Below are positions 1 to 5,364 of a DNA stretch of 7,145 bases, piece by piece (positions within the stretch are counted from its first letter, which is position 1; each line of letters opens with the position of its first letter). This DNA is from Streptomyces sp. (GTDB lineage: Bacteria; Actinomycetota; Actinomycetes; Streptomycetales; Streptomycetaceae): NCBI GenBank assembly GCA_003519485.1, contig DOWQ01000160.1, positions 1 through 7,145 on the forward strand, given 5' to 3'. A program made the position numbers and the translations under genes. The notes under the pieces were generated by a model. That model saw only the letters and a list, made by a program, of their open reading frames with translations, was not told where the DNA came from and did not search any database.

Positions 1-1056
1 GCGGAGCGTCCCGCGGCGCGTGGCCGTACCGGCCGGAAGAAGACCGGCGAGGCCGCGGCCGGCGCGGCCGGGACTCCGCTGAGCGCCGTCCCCGCGGGCG
101 GGCGCGGCGCGGCGGGCAGCGCGGGCGGCGAGGTCGGTGACGGCCCCGCGAAGGCCGCTGAGGAGGTACCGGGAACGGTGGACGGGACAGCGGGACCGGT
201 GGGCGACGAGCAGGGCGGCGGCTGGGAGCGGCGGATCGCCCACGGCCTGTCGTTCCTGCGCCGCCGGGTCACCGGCGAGTACGAGGTCGACGAGTTCGGC
301 TACGACCGGGAGCTCACCGAGCAGGTGCTGATGTCGGTGCTGCGCCCGATGTACGAGAAGTACTTCCGGGTCGAGGTGAAGGGGATCGAGAACATCCCCG
401 CGACGGGCGGCGCGCTGGTCGTCTCCAACCACTCCGGGACGGTGCCGCTCGACGGTTTGATGCTCCAGGTCGCGGTGCACGACAACCACCCGGCCGACCG
501 CCATCTGCGGCTCCTCGCGGCCGACCTCGTCTTCATGCTGCCGGTCGTCAACGAGCTGGCGCGCAAGGCCGGTCACACGCTGGCCTGCGCCACGGACGCG
601 CAGCGGCTGCTGGAGAGCGGCGAGGTCGTCGGGGTGATGCCGGAGGGCTTCAAGGGGATCGGCAAGCCCTTCGCCGACCGCTACAAGCTTCAGCGGTTCG
701 GACGCGGCGGCTTCGTCTCGACGGCGCTGCGGGCGGGCGTGCCGATCGTGCCGTGCTCGATCGTCGGCGCCGAGGAGATCTACCCGATGGTCGGCAACGC
801 GAGGACGGTGGCGCGGCTGCTCGGCCTGCCGTACTTCCCGCTGACACCGACGTTTCCGTGGCTCGGGCCGCTCGGTGCGGTACCGCTGCCGACGAAGTGG
901 ACGATCCAGTTCGGCGAGCCGATCCCGACGGACGGCTATCCGCCGGAGGTGGCCGAGGACCCGATGCTGATGTTCAACCTCACGGACCAGGTCCGGGAGA
1001 CCATTCAGCACACCCTCTACAAGCTGCTCGTCCAGCGGCGCTCGGTCTTCTTCTAG
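1..1056 (+). CDS. Lysophospholipid acyltransferase family protein (PlsC/LPLAT-like), 5' partial
   Basis: Likely transfers an acyl group to a lysophospholipid or related acceptor at the inner membrane face; the true substrate is unknown. Counting from the internal GTG at 178, the block I motif is NHSGTVPLD (His85, Asp92; a longer spacing than the classic HX4D). The substrate-binding block is PEGFKG (155-160), followed by GVPIVPCSIVGAEE. The C-terminal half is compact and ends in QRRSVFF before TAG at 1054-1056. The frame has no stop from base 1, so 59 codons precede the GTG at 178. They are Ala/Gly/Arg-rich and low-complexity, like the disordered N-terminal tails I recall in Streptomyces homologues. 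I therefore treat the gene as starting left of the window; 178 is a possible but less likely start, with no convincing Shine-Dalgarno. It is convergent with rsbN. The family is secure; the enzymatic specificity is not. Confidence 0.85.
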   Translation, partial: AERPAARGRTGRKKTGEAAAGAAGTPLSAVPAGGRGAAGSAGGEVGDGPAKAAEEVPGTVDGTAGPVGDEQGGGWERRIAHGLSFLRRRVTGEYEVDEFGYDRELTEQVLMSVLRPMYEKYFRVEVKGIENIPATGGALVVSNHSGTVPLDGLMLQVAVHDNHPADRHLRLLAADLVFMLPVVNELARKAGHTLACATDAQRLLESGEVVGVMPEGFKGIGKPFADRYKLQRFGRGGFVSTALRAGVPIVPCSIVGAEEIYPMVGNARTVARLLGLPYFPLTPTFPWLGPLGAVPLPTKWTIQFGEPIPTDGYPPEVAEDPMLMFNLTDQVRETIQHTLYKLLVQRRSVFF

Positions 1057-1265
1057 CCCGCCCCGGTCCCGCCCCGGCTGTCCCGGTCCCGTCGGGACTC
1101 GTCGGGGCCGTCGGAGCCCGGCCTGATCCCGCCCGCCTCCAGCACTCGGTGGGTTCCGGCCGCGCTGGACCGCCCGAGTGCCCCGCCGAGCGGGCGCGGT
1201 GACGCCCCGACAGCAGAAGCGCGGCGGCGGATTTTCGAGCCCCCGCCCGGCTGCCGGACGAAAGC

Positions 1266-1306
1266 GCCCGGCCTTCCTCCGGCGGTGAGCCGGAGGAAGG
1301 CCGGGC
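1266..1306. terminator. Perfect 18-bp hairpin, probable bidirectional terminator
   Basis: The arms 1266-1283 and 1289-1306 are exact reverse complements (18 of 18 pairs) around a 5-nt loop, GGTGA. The hairpin lies between two convergent genes, 209 bp after the acyltransferase stop and 31 bp beyond the rsbN stop. There is no long T-run on either side, which is common for streptomycete terminators that rely on GC-rich stems. Its symmetry means it could stop transcription from both sides. The function is inferred from structure and position. Confidence 0.8.
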
Positions 1307-1337
1307 GGCGGCATGGCGGTGCCGGTCGGGGGCGCGG

Positions 1338-2549
1338 CTAGTCCGCGCCGTCCGCGTCGATCCCCAGGCCCGGGAGCAGGCCGGGGAGCAGCGGCGGAAG
1401 GGTGACGTCCGGCTCTCCGGGCGTGCCGCCCCCGCTGCCGCCGGGTGACGTCGGTGCCTCGTCGTCCGGCGGGTCGAGCAGGCCGCCCGGTCCGCCGATG
1501 AGGCCCTCCTTCTGCCGCCCGGATTCGGAGGGCCGCGGCTCCTCCTCACTGCCGGAACCGCTCTCGGACGGACGGCTCCGGGACGGCTCCGGCAGCTGCG
1601 TGGCGCTCTGCGGGCCGGACGGGCCGGCCGAGTCGCTCGAGCCGTCCTGTGCGCCGGCCTCACCGCCGGGCGTGTCGGGCAGCAGCGACTTCAGCGGGCC
1701 GACATCCTCGTCCATGGCGTCGAAGACGGAGGTCACCTGGTCGCGCACATCCGTGAGCTGCACGGGCAGCCGGTCCTTGAGCGTCCGCCAGCCGTCGCGA
1801 TGCGTCTCAGAGAAGGCGTTCAGGGTCCGGATGGGGTCGAGCGAGCCGTCCCGCTCGTAGGCGGCGTGCAGCAGCCGGTGGCCCGCGACGGCGTCGTGTC
1901 GCATCCCGGAGAGCGCGTGACGGAGCTCGTCGACCGACTCCTCGTCGAGGGCGCCCGCGCGCTCCCGCTCCATGAGCCGGCGCGCCTCGTGCAGCCGGGT
2001 CGAGGCCTGGTCGAGATGGACCCTGCCCCGGTCCCGGTCGTCGTCGGCGAAGCCCAGCTGCAAATGCTCCATGCCGAGCTTGAGCCCGTAGAGCGAATCG
2101 CCGGGCAGCGCCTCGGAACTGGCGGCGGCCACCCCACTGAACGCCCCGGCCGCGACGCCGACGGTCAGTCCGCCGGCCGCGAGCCCTTTGGACCAGCGGG
2201 AACGCGGCCGCAGCCGGCCGAGCGAACCCGCCCGGTGTGCGTGTTTCCCGGTGCGCTGCTCCGGTACGGGCCCGATGCCCGCCCCGCCGCCCTCGGCGAG
2301 CATGGTCTCCATGGCGGCGACCAGTTGCGCTCGTTGCACCACCCTGACCTCGGGGTCCAGCTCGGGCGCCGGCAGTTCGCCGAGTCCGGCCGTCAGAGCC
2401 AGCAGTCTGCCCTGCTCGGGATCGCCGGCCGGGAAGCCGGGCGGCTCGGCCGCGGACTCCTGGTCGGCCGCACGATCCCGACGGGACTGCTCGTCCAGGG
2501 CCTCGGCGAAGGCGTGCGCCCGCCGGTGCGCCGATACGGATCCGATCAC
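1338..2549 (-). CDS. rsbN: RsbN, membrane-anchored anti-sigma factor of sigma-BldN (DUF5667-type)
   Basis: RsbN is known to hold sigma-BldN inactive through its cytoplasmic N-terminus until development proceeds. The 403-residue protein starts MIGSVSAHRRAHAFAEALDEQ, a helical, charged region expected to bind sigma, and continues with a cytoplasmic part to about residue 120. A basic patch (RPRSRWSK) precedes one hydrophobic Ala/Gly/Val segment, about 122-145, the likely membrane span. Next comes the DUF5667-like region (about 146-265: SSEALPGDSLYGLKLGMEHLQLGF, then charged helices). The tail from about 292 is rich in Pro, Ser, Glu and Gly and should be outside the membrane. The GTG at 2549 was chosen because AGGAGG (2558-2563) sits 8 nt upstream; the in-frame GTG at 2556-2558 overlaps that Shine-Dalgarno and is unlikely to be used. 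Identity rests on its place downstream of bldN on the same strand and on the domain order. A sigma-BldN-type promoter lies upstream. Confidence 0.88.
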   Translation of the reverse strand: MIGSVSAHRRAHAFAEALDEQSRRDRAADQESAAEPPGFPAGDPEQGRLLALTAGLGELPAPELDPEVRVVQRAQLVAAMETMLAEGGGAGIGPVPEQRTGKHAHRAGSLGRLRPRSRWSKGLAAGGLTVGVAAGAFSGVAAASSEALPGDSLYGLKLGMEHLQLGFADDDRDRGRVHLDQASTRLHEARRLMERERAGALDEESVDELRHALSGMRHDAVAGHRLLHAAYERDGSLDPIRTLNAFSETHRDGWRTLKDRLPVQLTDVRDQVTSVFDAMDEDVGPLKSLLPDTPGGEAGAQDGSSDSAGPSGPQSATQLPEPSRSRPSESGSGSEEEPRPSESGRQKEGLIGGPGGLLDPPDDEAPTSPGGSGGGTPGEPDVTLPPLLPGLLPGLGIDADGAD

Positions 2550-2555
2550 GGGCGG

Positions 2556-2563
2556 CACCTCCT
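2556..2563 (-). promoter_or_regulatory. Strong Shine-Dalgarno that fixes the rsbN start
   Basis: The minus strand reads AGGAGGTG here, a near-full match to the 16S rRNA 3' end. It is followed 8 nt after AGGAGG by the GTG at 2549-2547. The last GTG of this element is also in frame with rsbN, but it cannot be both ribosome-binding site and start, so the shorter form beginning MIGSVSA is preferred. Confidence 0.7.
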
Positions 2564-2620
2564 CTCGTCATCACCTGCGACTCCCCGGCACGAAGGGAAG
2601 GTTGCGCACCTTTAGCGGAA

Positions 2621-2636
2621 TCACTCGATCGAGTGA
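2621..2636. promoter_or_regulatory. 16-bp perfect palindrome, BldM-like operator in the rsbN leader
   Basis: TCACTCGATCGAGTGA is a perfect inverted repeat without spacer. The BldM homodimer site, as I remember it, is TCACCCG-N2-CGGGTGA; this sequence matches 12 of the 14 fixed positions, with two symmetric changes. It lies about 37-52 nt downstream of the start point predicted for the sigma-BldN-type promoter and 72 bp upstream of the rsbN start. It may therefore act as a roadblock or serve a second promoter. Assignment to BldM is inference; the palindrome itself is plain in the sequence. Confidence 0.5.
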
Positions 2637-2679
2637 GTCGCGGCAGGTGGGACGCAACCGCTGGGAGTCTGCATTCCGC

Positions 2680-2708
2680 ACAACGAGCGGCCGGGCGGTG
2701 GGGTTACG
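2680..2708 (-). promoter_or_regulatory. Sigma-BldN-type ECF promoter for rsbN
   Basis: On the minus strand the -35 element is CGTAAC (2708-2703), followed by a 17-bp spacer and the -10 element CGTTGT (2685-2680). This resembles the CGTAAC / CGTTG-type consensus I recall for sigma-BldN targets such as bldM and the chaplin genes. Transcription would begin near 2673, giving a leader of roughly 125 nt before the rsbN GTG. Literature as I recall it reports that rsbN is itself under sigma-BldN control, which fits a negative feedback loop. Confidence 0.65.
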
Positions 2709-2721
2709 CAGGAATGATGAT

Positions 2722-2748
2722 CGGTCTGCGGCGGGGCATGCCGGACCG
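2722..2748 (-). terminator. Possible hairpin between bldN and rsbN
   Basis: CGGTC (2722-2726) pairs with GACCG (2744-2748), and CGGC (2729-2732) pairs with GCCG (2740-2743). A 2-nt bulge separates the two helices and the loop is 7 nt. The hairpin lies 36 bp past the bldN stop and just before the rsbN promoter, so it could end or attenuate the bldN transcript. No T-run follows, and such stems are easy to find in GC-rich DNA. Confidence 0.3.
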
Positions 2749-2783
2749 CGGCGGGTGGCGGCGGGAAATCTGCGTTGCTCCGT

Positions 2784-3593
2784 TCAGCGGGCGTCGTCGG
2801 GAAGGAGCCGGGCGAGCGTGCGCACCGCCCGGTACTGCAGTGTTTTGATGGCGCCTTCGTTCTTGCCCATCGCCCGGGCGGTCTCGGCGACCGACAGTCC
2901 CTGGAGGAAGCGCAGTGTCACGCACTCCTGCTGCTGGGGGTTGAGCCGGCGGACGGCGTCCAGCAGCGCGGCGTTGGACAGCGACTCGAGGACGGAGTCC
3001 TCCGGGCTGCGCTCGACCTCGTTGGCGTCGAGCATCTCTCCGGTGGTGACCTCCAGCCGGAAGCGGCTGGACTTGAAGTGGTCGGCGACGAGATTGCGGG
3101 CGATGGTCACGAGCCAGGCGCCGAAGTCGCGCCCCTGCCAGGTGAAGGTGCCGATCCGGCGCAGGGCGCGCAGGAACGTCTCGCTGGTGAGGTCCTCGGC
3201 CGTCGCCTTGCTGCCGACGCGGTAGTAGATGTACCGGTACACGGTGTCGGCGTACTGGTCGTAGAGGCAGCCGAAGGCGTCGGCCTCTCCTGCCTGGGAG
3301 CGCTCGACCAGGTCCATCATGCGACGGCTGTCGCTGTCGGCGGCGGGACGGGGGGCGGTGGCGGCGCGGCCTCCGCCGGAGCCGGCCGCGCCGGAGGCCA
3401 GCGGGACCCTTCTGCTCACGGCGGCGGTGCTCTCGGCCAGGGCGTAGGCGGGGCGGGCGGGGACGGCGGCGGGGACAGCCGCGGCGAGGGCGGGGACGGC
3501 GTACGCGGCGGGGACGAGGTCGCGCAGCCGGTCGAGGACCGCGGCGCGGAGCGTGGCCAGGCCCGAGGCGTCAACCCCGACATGTGGGTACAC
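2784..3593 (-). CDS. bldN: Sigma-BldN, developmental ECF RNA polymerase sigma factor (pro-form)
   Basis: Directs RNA polymerase to genes needed for aerial hyphae, known targets being bldM and the chaplin and rodlin genes. The protein has 269 residues. Region 2 lies at about 107-175 (FGCLYDQYADTVYRYIYYRVG, then TAEDLTSETFLRAL and WLVTIARNLVADHF). Region 4 lies at about 207-263, with the helix-turn-helix around LSVAETARAMGKNEGAIKTLQYRAVRTLARLL. The first ~90 residues (YPHVGVDASGLATLRAAVLD, then an Ala/Pro/Val-rich stretch) are not part of the sigma fold. They match the pro-sequence that S. coelicolor BldN loses by proteolysis. The GTG at 3593-3591 is preceded by GGGAG (3602-3598) with 4 nt between. 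It is followed by rsbN, its anti-sigma gene, 234 bp away on the same strand. A BldD-like box overlaps the likely promoter. Codon use is ordinary for the window. Confidence 0.95.
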   Translation of the reverse strand: MYPHVGVDASGLATLRAAVLDRLRDLVPAAYAVPALAAAVPAAVPARPAYALAESTAAVSRRVPLASGAAGSGGGRAATAPRPAADSDSRRMMDLVERSQAGEADAFGCLYDQYADTVYRYIYYRVGSKATAEDLTSETFLRALRRIGTFTWQGRDFGAWLVTIARNLVADHFKSSRFRLEVTTGEMLDANEVERSPEDSVLESLSNAALLDAVRRLNPQQQECVTLRFLQGLSVAETARAMGKNEGAIKTLQYRAVRTLARLLPDDAR

Positions 3594-3636
3594 GGGACTC
3601 CCAGAGGCAGAGCTTCCATCACTTGCAGTACGGAAT

Positions 3637-3665
3637 CATTCACCCATTGTGAGGGCTCATGGCAA
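3637..3665 (-). promoter_or_regulatory. Candidate bldN promoter
   Basis: On the minus strand TTGCCA (3665-3660) and TGAATG (3642-3637) are separated by 17 bp, a vegetative-type layout with a weak -10. The start point would be near 3630, leaving about a 37-nt leader before the bldN GTG. The BldD-like box at 3639-3653 covers the spacer and -10, as expected for a repressed promoter. The assignment is tentative because the -10 is poor. Confidence 0.4.
3639..3653. promoter_or_regulatory. BldD-like operator at bldN
   Basis: TTCACCCATTGTGAG fits the BldD consensus I recall (NTNACNCWGNGTNAN) at all fixed positions but one, where T replaces G right of centre. bldN is an established direct BldD target in S. 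coelicolor, and the site overlaps the proposed promoter. A weaker relative of the motif, with two mismatches, lies at 3686-3700. Confidence 0.65.
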
Positions 3666-3685
3666 CCGGTATGCGTCTGAGGAGA

Positions 3686-3700
3686 ATAACGCTTCGTATA
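3686..3700. promoter_or_regulatory. Weak second BldD-like site
   Basis: ATAACGCTTCGTATA matches the remembered BldD pattern with two mismatches. Its centre is 47 bp from the centre of the better box, about 4.5 helical turns. It could be an auxiliary site or chance. Confidence 0.25.
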
Positions 3701-3890
3701 GGCAGTGCTACACCGAGTTGCCCAAATCGTCGATTAGTTCCAGTCCGTTATGGATTGACGATCGATTAGATATCGAACACGCGACGCAGTCTGACCGTTT
3801 GTGCGTCTTCTTTGCTCGCTTCTCGGGTGTCATGTGCCGAAGCGCCAGTTCTGGGAGTGTCGCGGCGTCGGCCGGGTAAATGTTTTTGAT

Positions 3891-3939
3891 CCGGCCCGGA
3901 CGGCCGGACAGCCGGGAGCGTCGGGCGCCGGCGGGCCGG
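3891..3939 (-). terminator. Possible GC-rich terminator after the HAD gene
   Basis: CCGGCCCG (3891-3898) is the reverse complement of CGGGCCGG (3932-3939). The 33-nt interior is itself full of CCGG-type complementarity. It begins 70 bp beyond the HAD stop on the minus strand. No T-run follows in that direction; a TTTTT at 3883-3887 lies outside the stem on the plus strand only. Structure prediction is needed to pick among alternatives. Confidence 0.3.
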
Positions 3940-4008
3940 GCCCGGACGCCGATCCGGTCACAGAACGTAAGGTTGCCCGATCATCGGCTCACCTCACCGG
4001 AGCCCCGG

Positions 4009-4947
4009 CTAGCGGCGCCGGCGGTGCAGTGCGGCCGCCGCGGCGGCGCCCCCGGCCAGCGCACCCACGCCCGCGGCCGCCGGGATGCCGACCTTCGCCG
4101 CCTTGCGGGCCGTGCGGTAGTCGCGCAGCCGCCAGTCGCGCTCCCGGGCGTACCGCTTCAGCTTCGCGTCCGGGTTGATCGCGTACGGGTGGCCGACGAT
4201 CGAGAGCATCGGGATGTCGTTGTGCGAGTCGCTGTACGCGGCGCAGCGCTCCAGCTCCAGCCGCTCGGCCGCGGCCAGGGCCCGTACGGCTTCGGCCTTC
4301 GCCGGCCCGTGGAGCGGCTCGCCGACCAGCTTCCCGGTGTAGACGCCGTCGACCGACTCGGCGACCGTGCCCAGCGCGCCGGTCAGACCGAGCCGCCGGG
4401 CGATGATCGAGGCGGCCTCCACCGGGGCGGCGGTGACCAGCCAGACCTTCTGCCCGGCGTCGAGGTGCGCCTGGGCCAGCGCCCGGGTGCCGGGCCAGAT
4501 CCGGCCGGCCATGTACTCGTCGTAGATCTCCTCGCCCATGTCCATGAGTTCGGAGACGTGGTGGCCCCGCACGATGGACAGCGCGCTGTTGCGGGCGTCC
4601 TCCATGTGGGCCGGGTCCTCGACGCCGGCCAGCCGGAACCAGGTCTGCTGCCAGGCGAAGCGGGCGAGCTCCCGCTTGTGGAAGAACTTCCGCTTGTAGA
4701 GGCCGCGGCCGAAGTGGAACAGCGCGGCGCCCTGCATGACGGTGTTGTCGAGGTCGAAGAAGGCGGCGGCCAGTGAGTCGCCGACGACGGGGAACTCCGG
4801 CTCCGCCTCGGCGGCGGCCGGCTCGGCCGCGGGGGCGACGAGCTCCTGTGACGTCTTGCGGGCTGCCTCGGCCGCGGCCTCGCCTGCCAGCACGCTTCGT
4901 GCCGTGGCGGAGCGCTTGCGAGGGGTGAGCCATCCCAGAGAGGCCAT
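4009..4947 (-). CDS. HAD-superfamily subfamily IB hydrolase with C-terminal membrane anchor
   Basis: A phosphomonoesterase-like enzyme of the SerB/CicA-type HAD-IB group; the substrate is unknown. In the 312-residue product, motif I is FFDLDNTV (nucleophile Asp65, general acid Asp67). Motif II is VTAAP (171-175), motif III Lys is probably Lys217 (GPAKAEA), and motif IV is YSDSHNDIPML (Asp240, Asp244). A helical cap lies between about 75 and 150. The N-terminal ~55 residues are Ala/Glu-rich and probably disordered. Residues about 285-308 (KVGIPAAAGVGALAGGAAAAAALH) are Ala/Gly-rich and hydrophobic, followed by RRRR, suggesting a tail anchor with the enzyme in the cytoplasm. The ATG at 4947 was chosen because homologues begin MASLGWLTPRK; longer in-frame forms would read into the 20-bp repeats. 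No Shine-Dalgarno is present. I recall a family member from Streptomyces described as inhibiting morphological differentiation, notable next to bldN, but this link is from memory. Confidence 0.88.
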   Translation of the reverse strand: MASLGWLTPRKRSATARSVLAGEAAAEAARKTSQELVAPAAEPAAAEAEPEFPVVGDSLAAAFFDLDNTVMQGAALFHFGRGLYKRKFFHKRELARFAWQQTWFRLAGVEDPAHMEDARNSALSIVRGHHVSELMDMGEEIYDEYMAGRIWPGTRALAQAHLDAGQKVWLVTAAPVEAASIIARRLGLTGALGTVAESVDGVYTGKLVGEPLHGPAKAEAVRALAAAERLELERCAAYSDSHNDIPMLSIVGHPYAINPDAKLKRYARERDWRLRDYRTARKAAKVGIPAAAGVGALAGGAAAAAALHRRRR

Positions 4948-4953
4948 GGGGCG

Positions 4954-4959
4954 AGCATA
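4954..4959 (-). promoter_or_regulatory. Candidate -10 element, possible leaderless start of the HAD gene
   Basis: The minus strand reads TATGCT (4959-4954), a good TANNNT -10, with 6 nt between it and the ATG at 4947. Transcription would start at or next to the A of the ATG. This fits the absence of a Shine-Dalgarno, since leaderless mRNAs are common in actinobacteria. The -35 region (CCTGTC at 17-bp spacing) is poor. Confidence 0.4.
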
Positions 4960-5003
4960 GTCTCGCAGTCCGGCCGGACAGGTTCCGGAAGGATTCGAGC
5001 GGG

Positions 5004-5083
5004 TGAACTCGTTCCGACGTGGCTGAACCCACTCAGGCGCGGGCGAATCCACTCCGGAGTCGGCGAACTCACTCCGGCGCGGG
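5004..5083. repeat. Four degenerate 20-bp tandem repeats
   Basis: Units lie at 5004-5023, 5024-5043, 5044-5063 and 5064-5083 with no spacer. Unit 4 reads CGAACTCACTCCGGCGCGGG; the shared core is (T/C)GAA-(C/T)(C/T)CACTCCGG with a GC-rich end. Unit 3 contains a perfect palindrome, ACTCCGGAGT (5051-5060). Unit 1 is the most diverged. The array fills most of the gap between the glutaredoxin stop and the HAD start. A period of 20 is not a multiple of three, which argues against a coding repeat, and is close to two helical turns. Confidence 0.75.
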
Positions 5084-5085
5084 CG

Positions 5086-5364
5086 TCATCCGCCGAGCGC
5101 CGCCCGCAGCCGCTTAGGGTCCACCCGCCAGAAGTCGTGCTGGGCCCCGTCGATGAGGACCACCGGGATCTGCTCCCAGTAGGTGCGGTGCAGCTCCTCG
5201 TCCTGGGTGATGTCCCGCTCCTCCCAGCCGGCGCCGAGCTCGCCGCACACGGCGGCGATCACCTCACGGGCGTCGTCGCAGAGATGGCAGCCGGGCTTGC
5301 CGATCAAGGTCACGAACCGGTCGGCCGGATCGGGCCGGGGGGAGCGGCGCAGCAGGGGACTCAT
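5086..5364 (-). CDS. Glutaredoxin-like thiol-redox protein (thioredoxin fold, CHLC)
   Basis: A 92-residue single-domain thioredoxin-fold protein of the DUF836/glutaredoxin-like type, probably a cytoplasmic thiol-disulfide reductant. The first beta strand RFVTLIGKPG leads into the active site CHLC (Cys26, Cys29), then helix 1. The expected cis-proline is in QIPVVLIDG (Pro67), and a final strand/helix (DFWRVDPKRLRAAL) completes the fold. It stops with TGA at 5088-5086. The ATG at 5364 is preferred because homologues begin MSPLLRR; an ATG three codons upstream at 5373 is equally open, and neither has a good Shine-Dalgarno. It is divergent from rex. The tandem repeats separate it from the HAD gene downstream, so co-transcription of the two is possible but not shown. 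Redox partners (mycothiol, a reductase) cannot be deduced. Confidence 0.87.
   Translation of the reverse strand: MSPLLRRSPRPDPADRFVTLIGKPGCHLCDDAREVIAAVCGELGAGWEERDITQDEELHRTYWEQIPVVLIDGAQHDFWRVDPKRLRAALGG

Larger units (their letters stand above)
3594..4008. other. Long AT-rich region upstream of bldN, no gene seen
   Basis: This 415-bp stretch separates bldN from the stop of the HAD gene. By hand count, bases 3661-3720, 3721-3780 and 3781-3840 are about 53%, 43% and 58% GC, far below the neighbouring genes. It contains the candidate bldN promoter and BldD boxes, a short perfect inverted repeat AATCG-T-CGATT (3725-3735), and the direct repeat CGATTAG at 3731-3737 and 3763-3769 (32 bp apart). 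From about 3891 it turns very GC-rich with interleaved inverted repeats, for example 3891-3898 with 3932-3939, which may end transcription of the HAD gene. The open frames here lack streptomycete codon bias and I do not call them. Confidence 0.6.

Noticed and set aside
1086..1098. Small inverted repeat GTCCC-GTC-GGGAC after the acyltransferase
   Set aside because: A 5-bp stem is too common in this GC range; the 18-bp hairpin at 1266-1306 is the convincing terminator.
1800..3680. Long plus-strand open frames opposite rsbN and bldN
   Set aside because: These are the usual antisense shadows in GC-rich DNA; the minus-strand frames carry recognisable domains and starts with ribosome-binding sites.
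3553..3879. Plus-strand open frame of 108 codons over the bldN upstream region
   Set aside because: It overlaps the bldN start antisense, has AT-rich codons unlike real genes here, no Shine-Dalgarno and no recognisable domain.
4948..5072. Longer starts for the HAD gene within the 20-bp repeats
   Set aside because: The repeats supply GTG codons in more than one frame; the resulting peptides look alike only because of the repeat, and family members start at MASLGW.
5004..5083. CRISPR-like array
   Set aside because: Units are contiguous with no spacers and are degenerate, so this is a simple tandem repeat.
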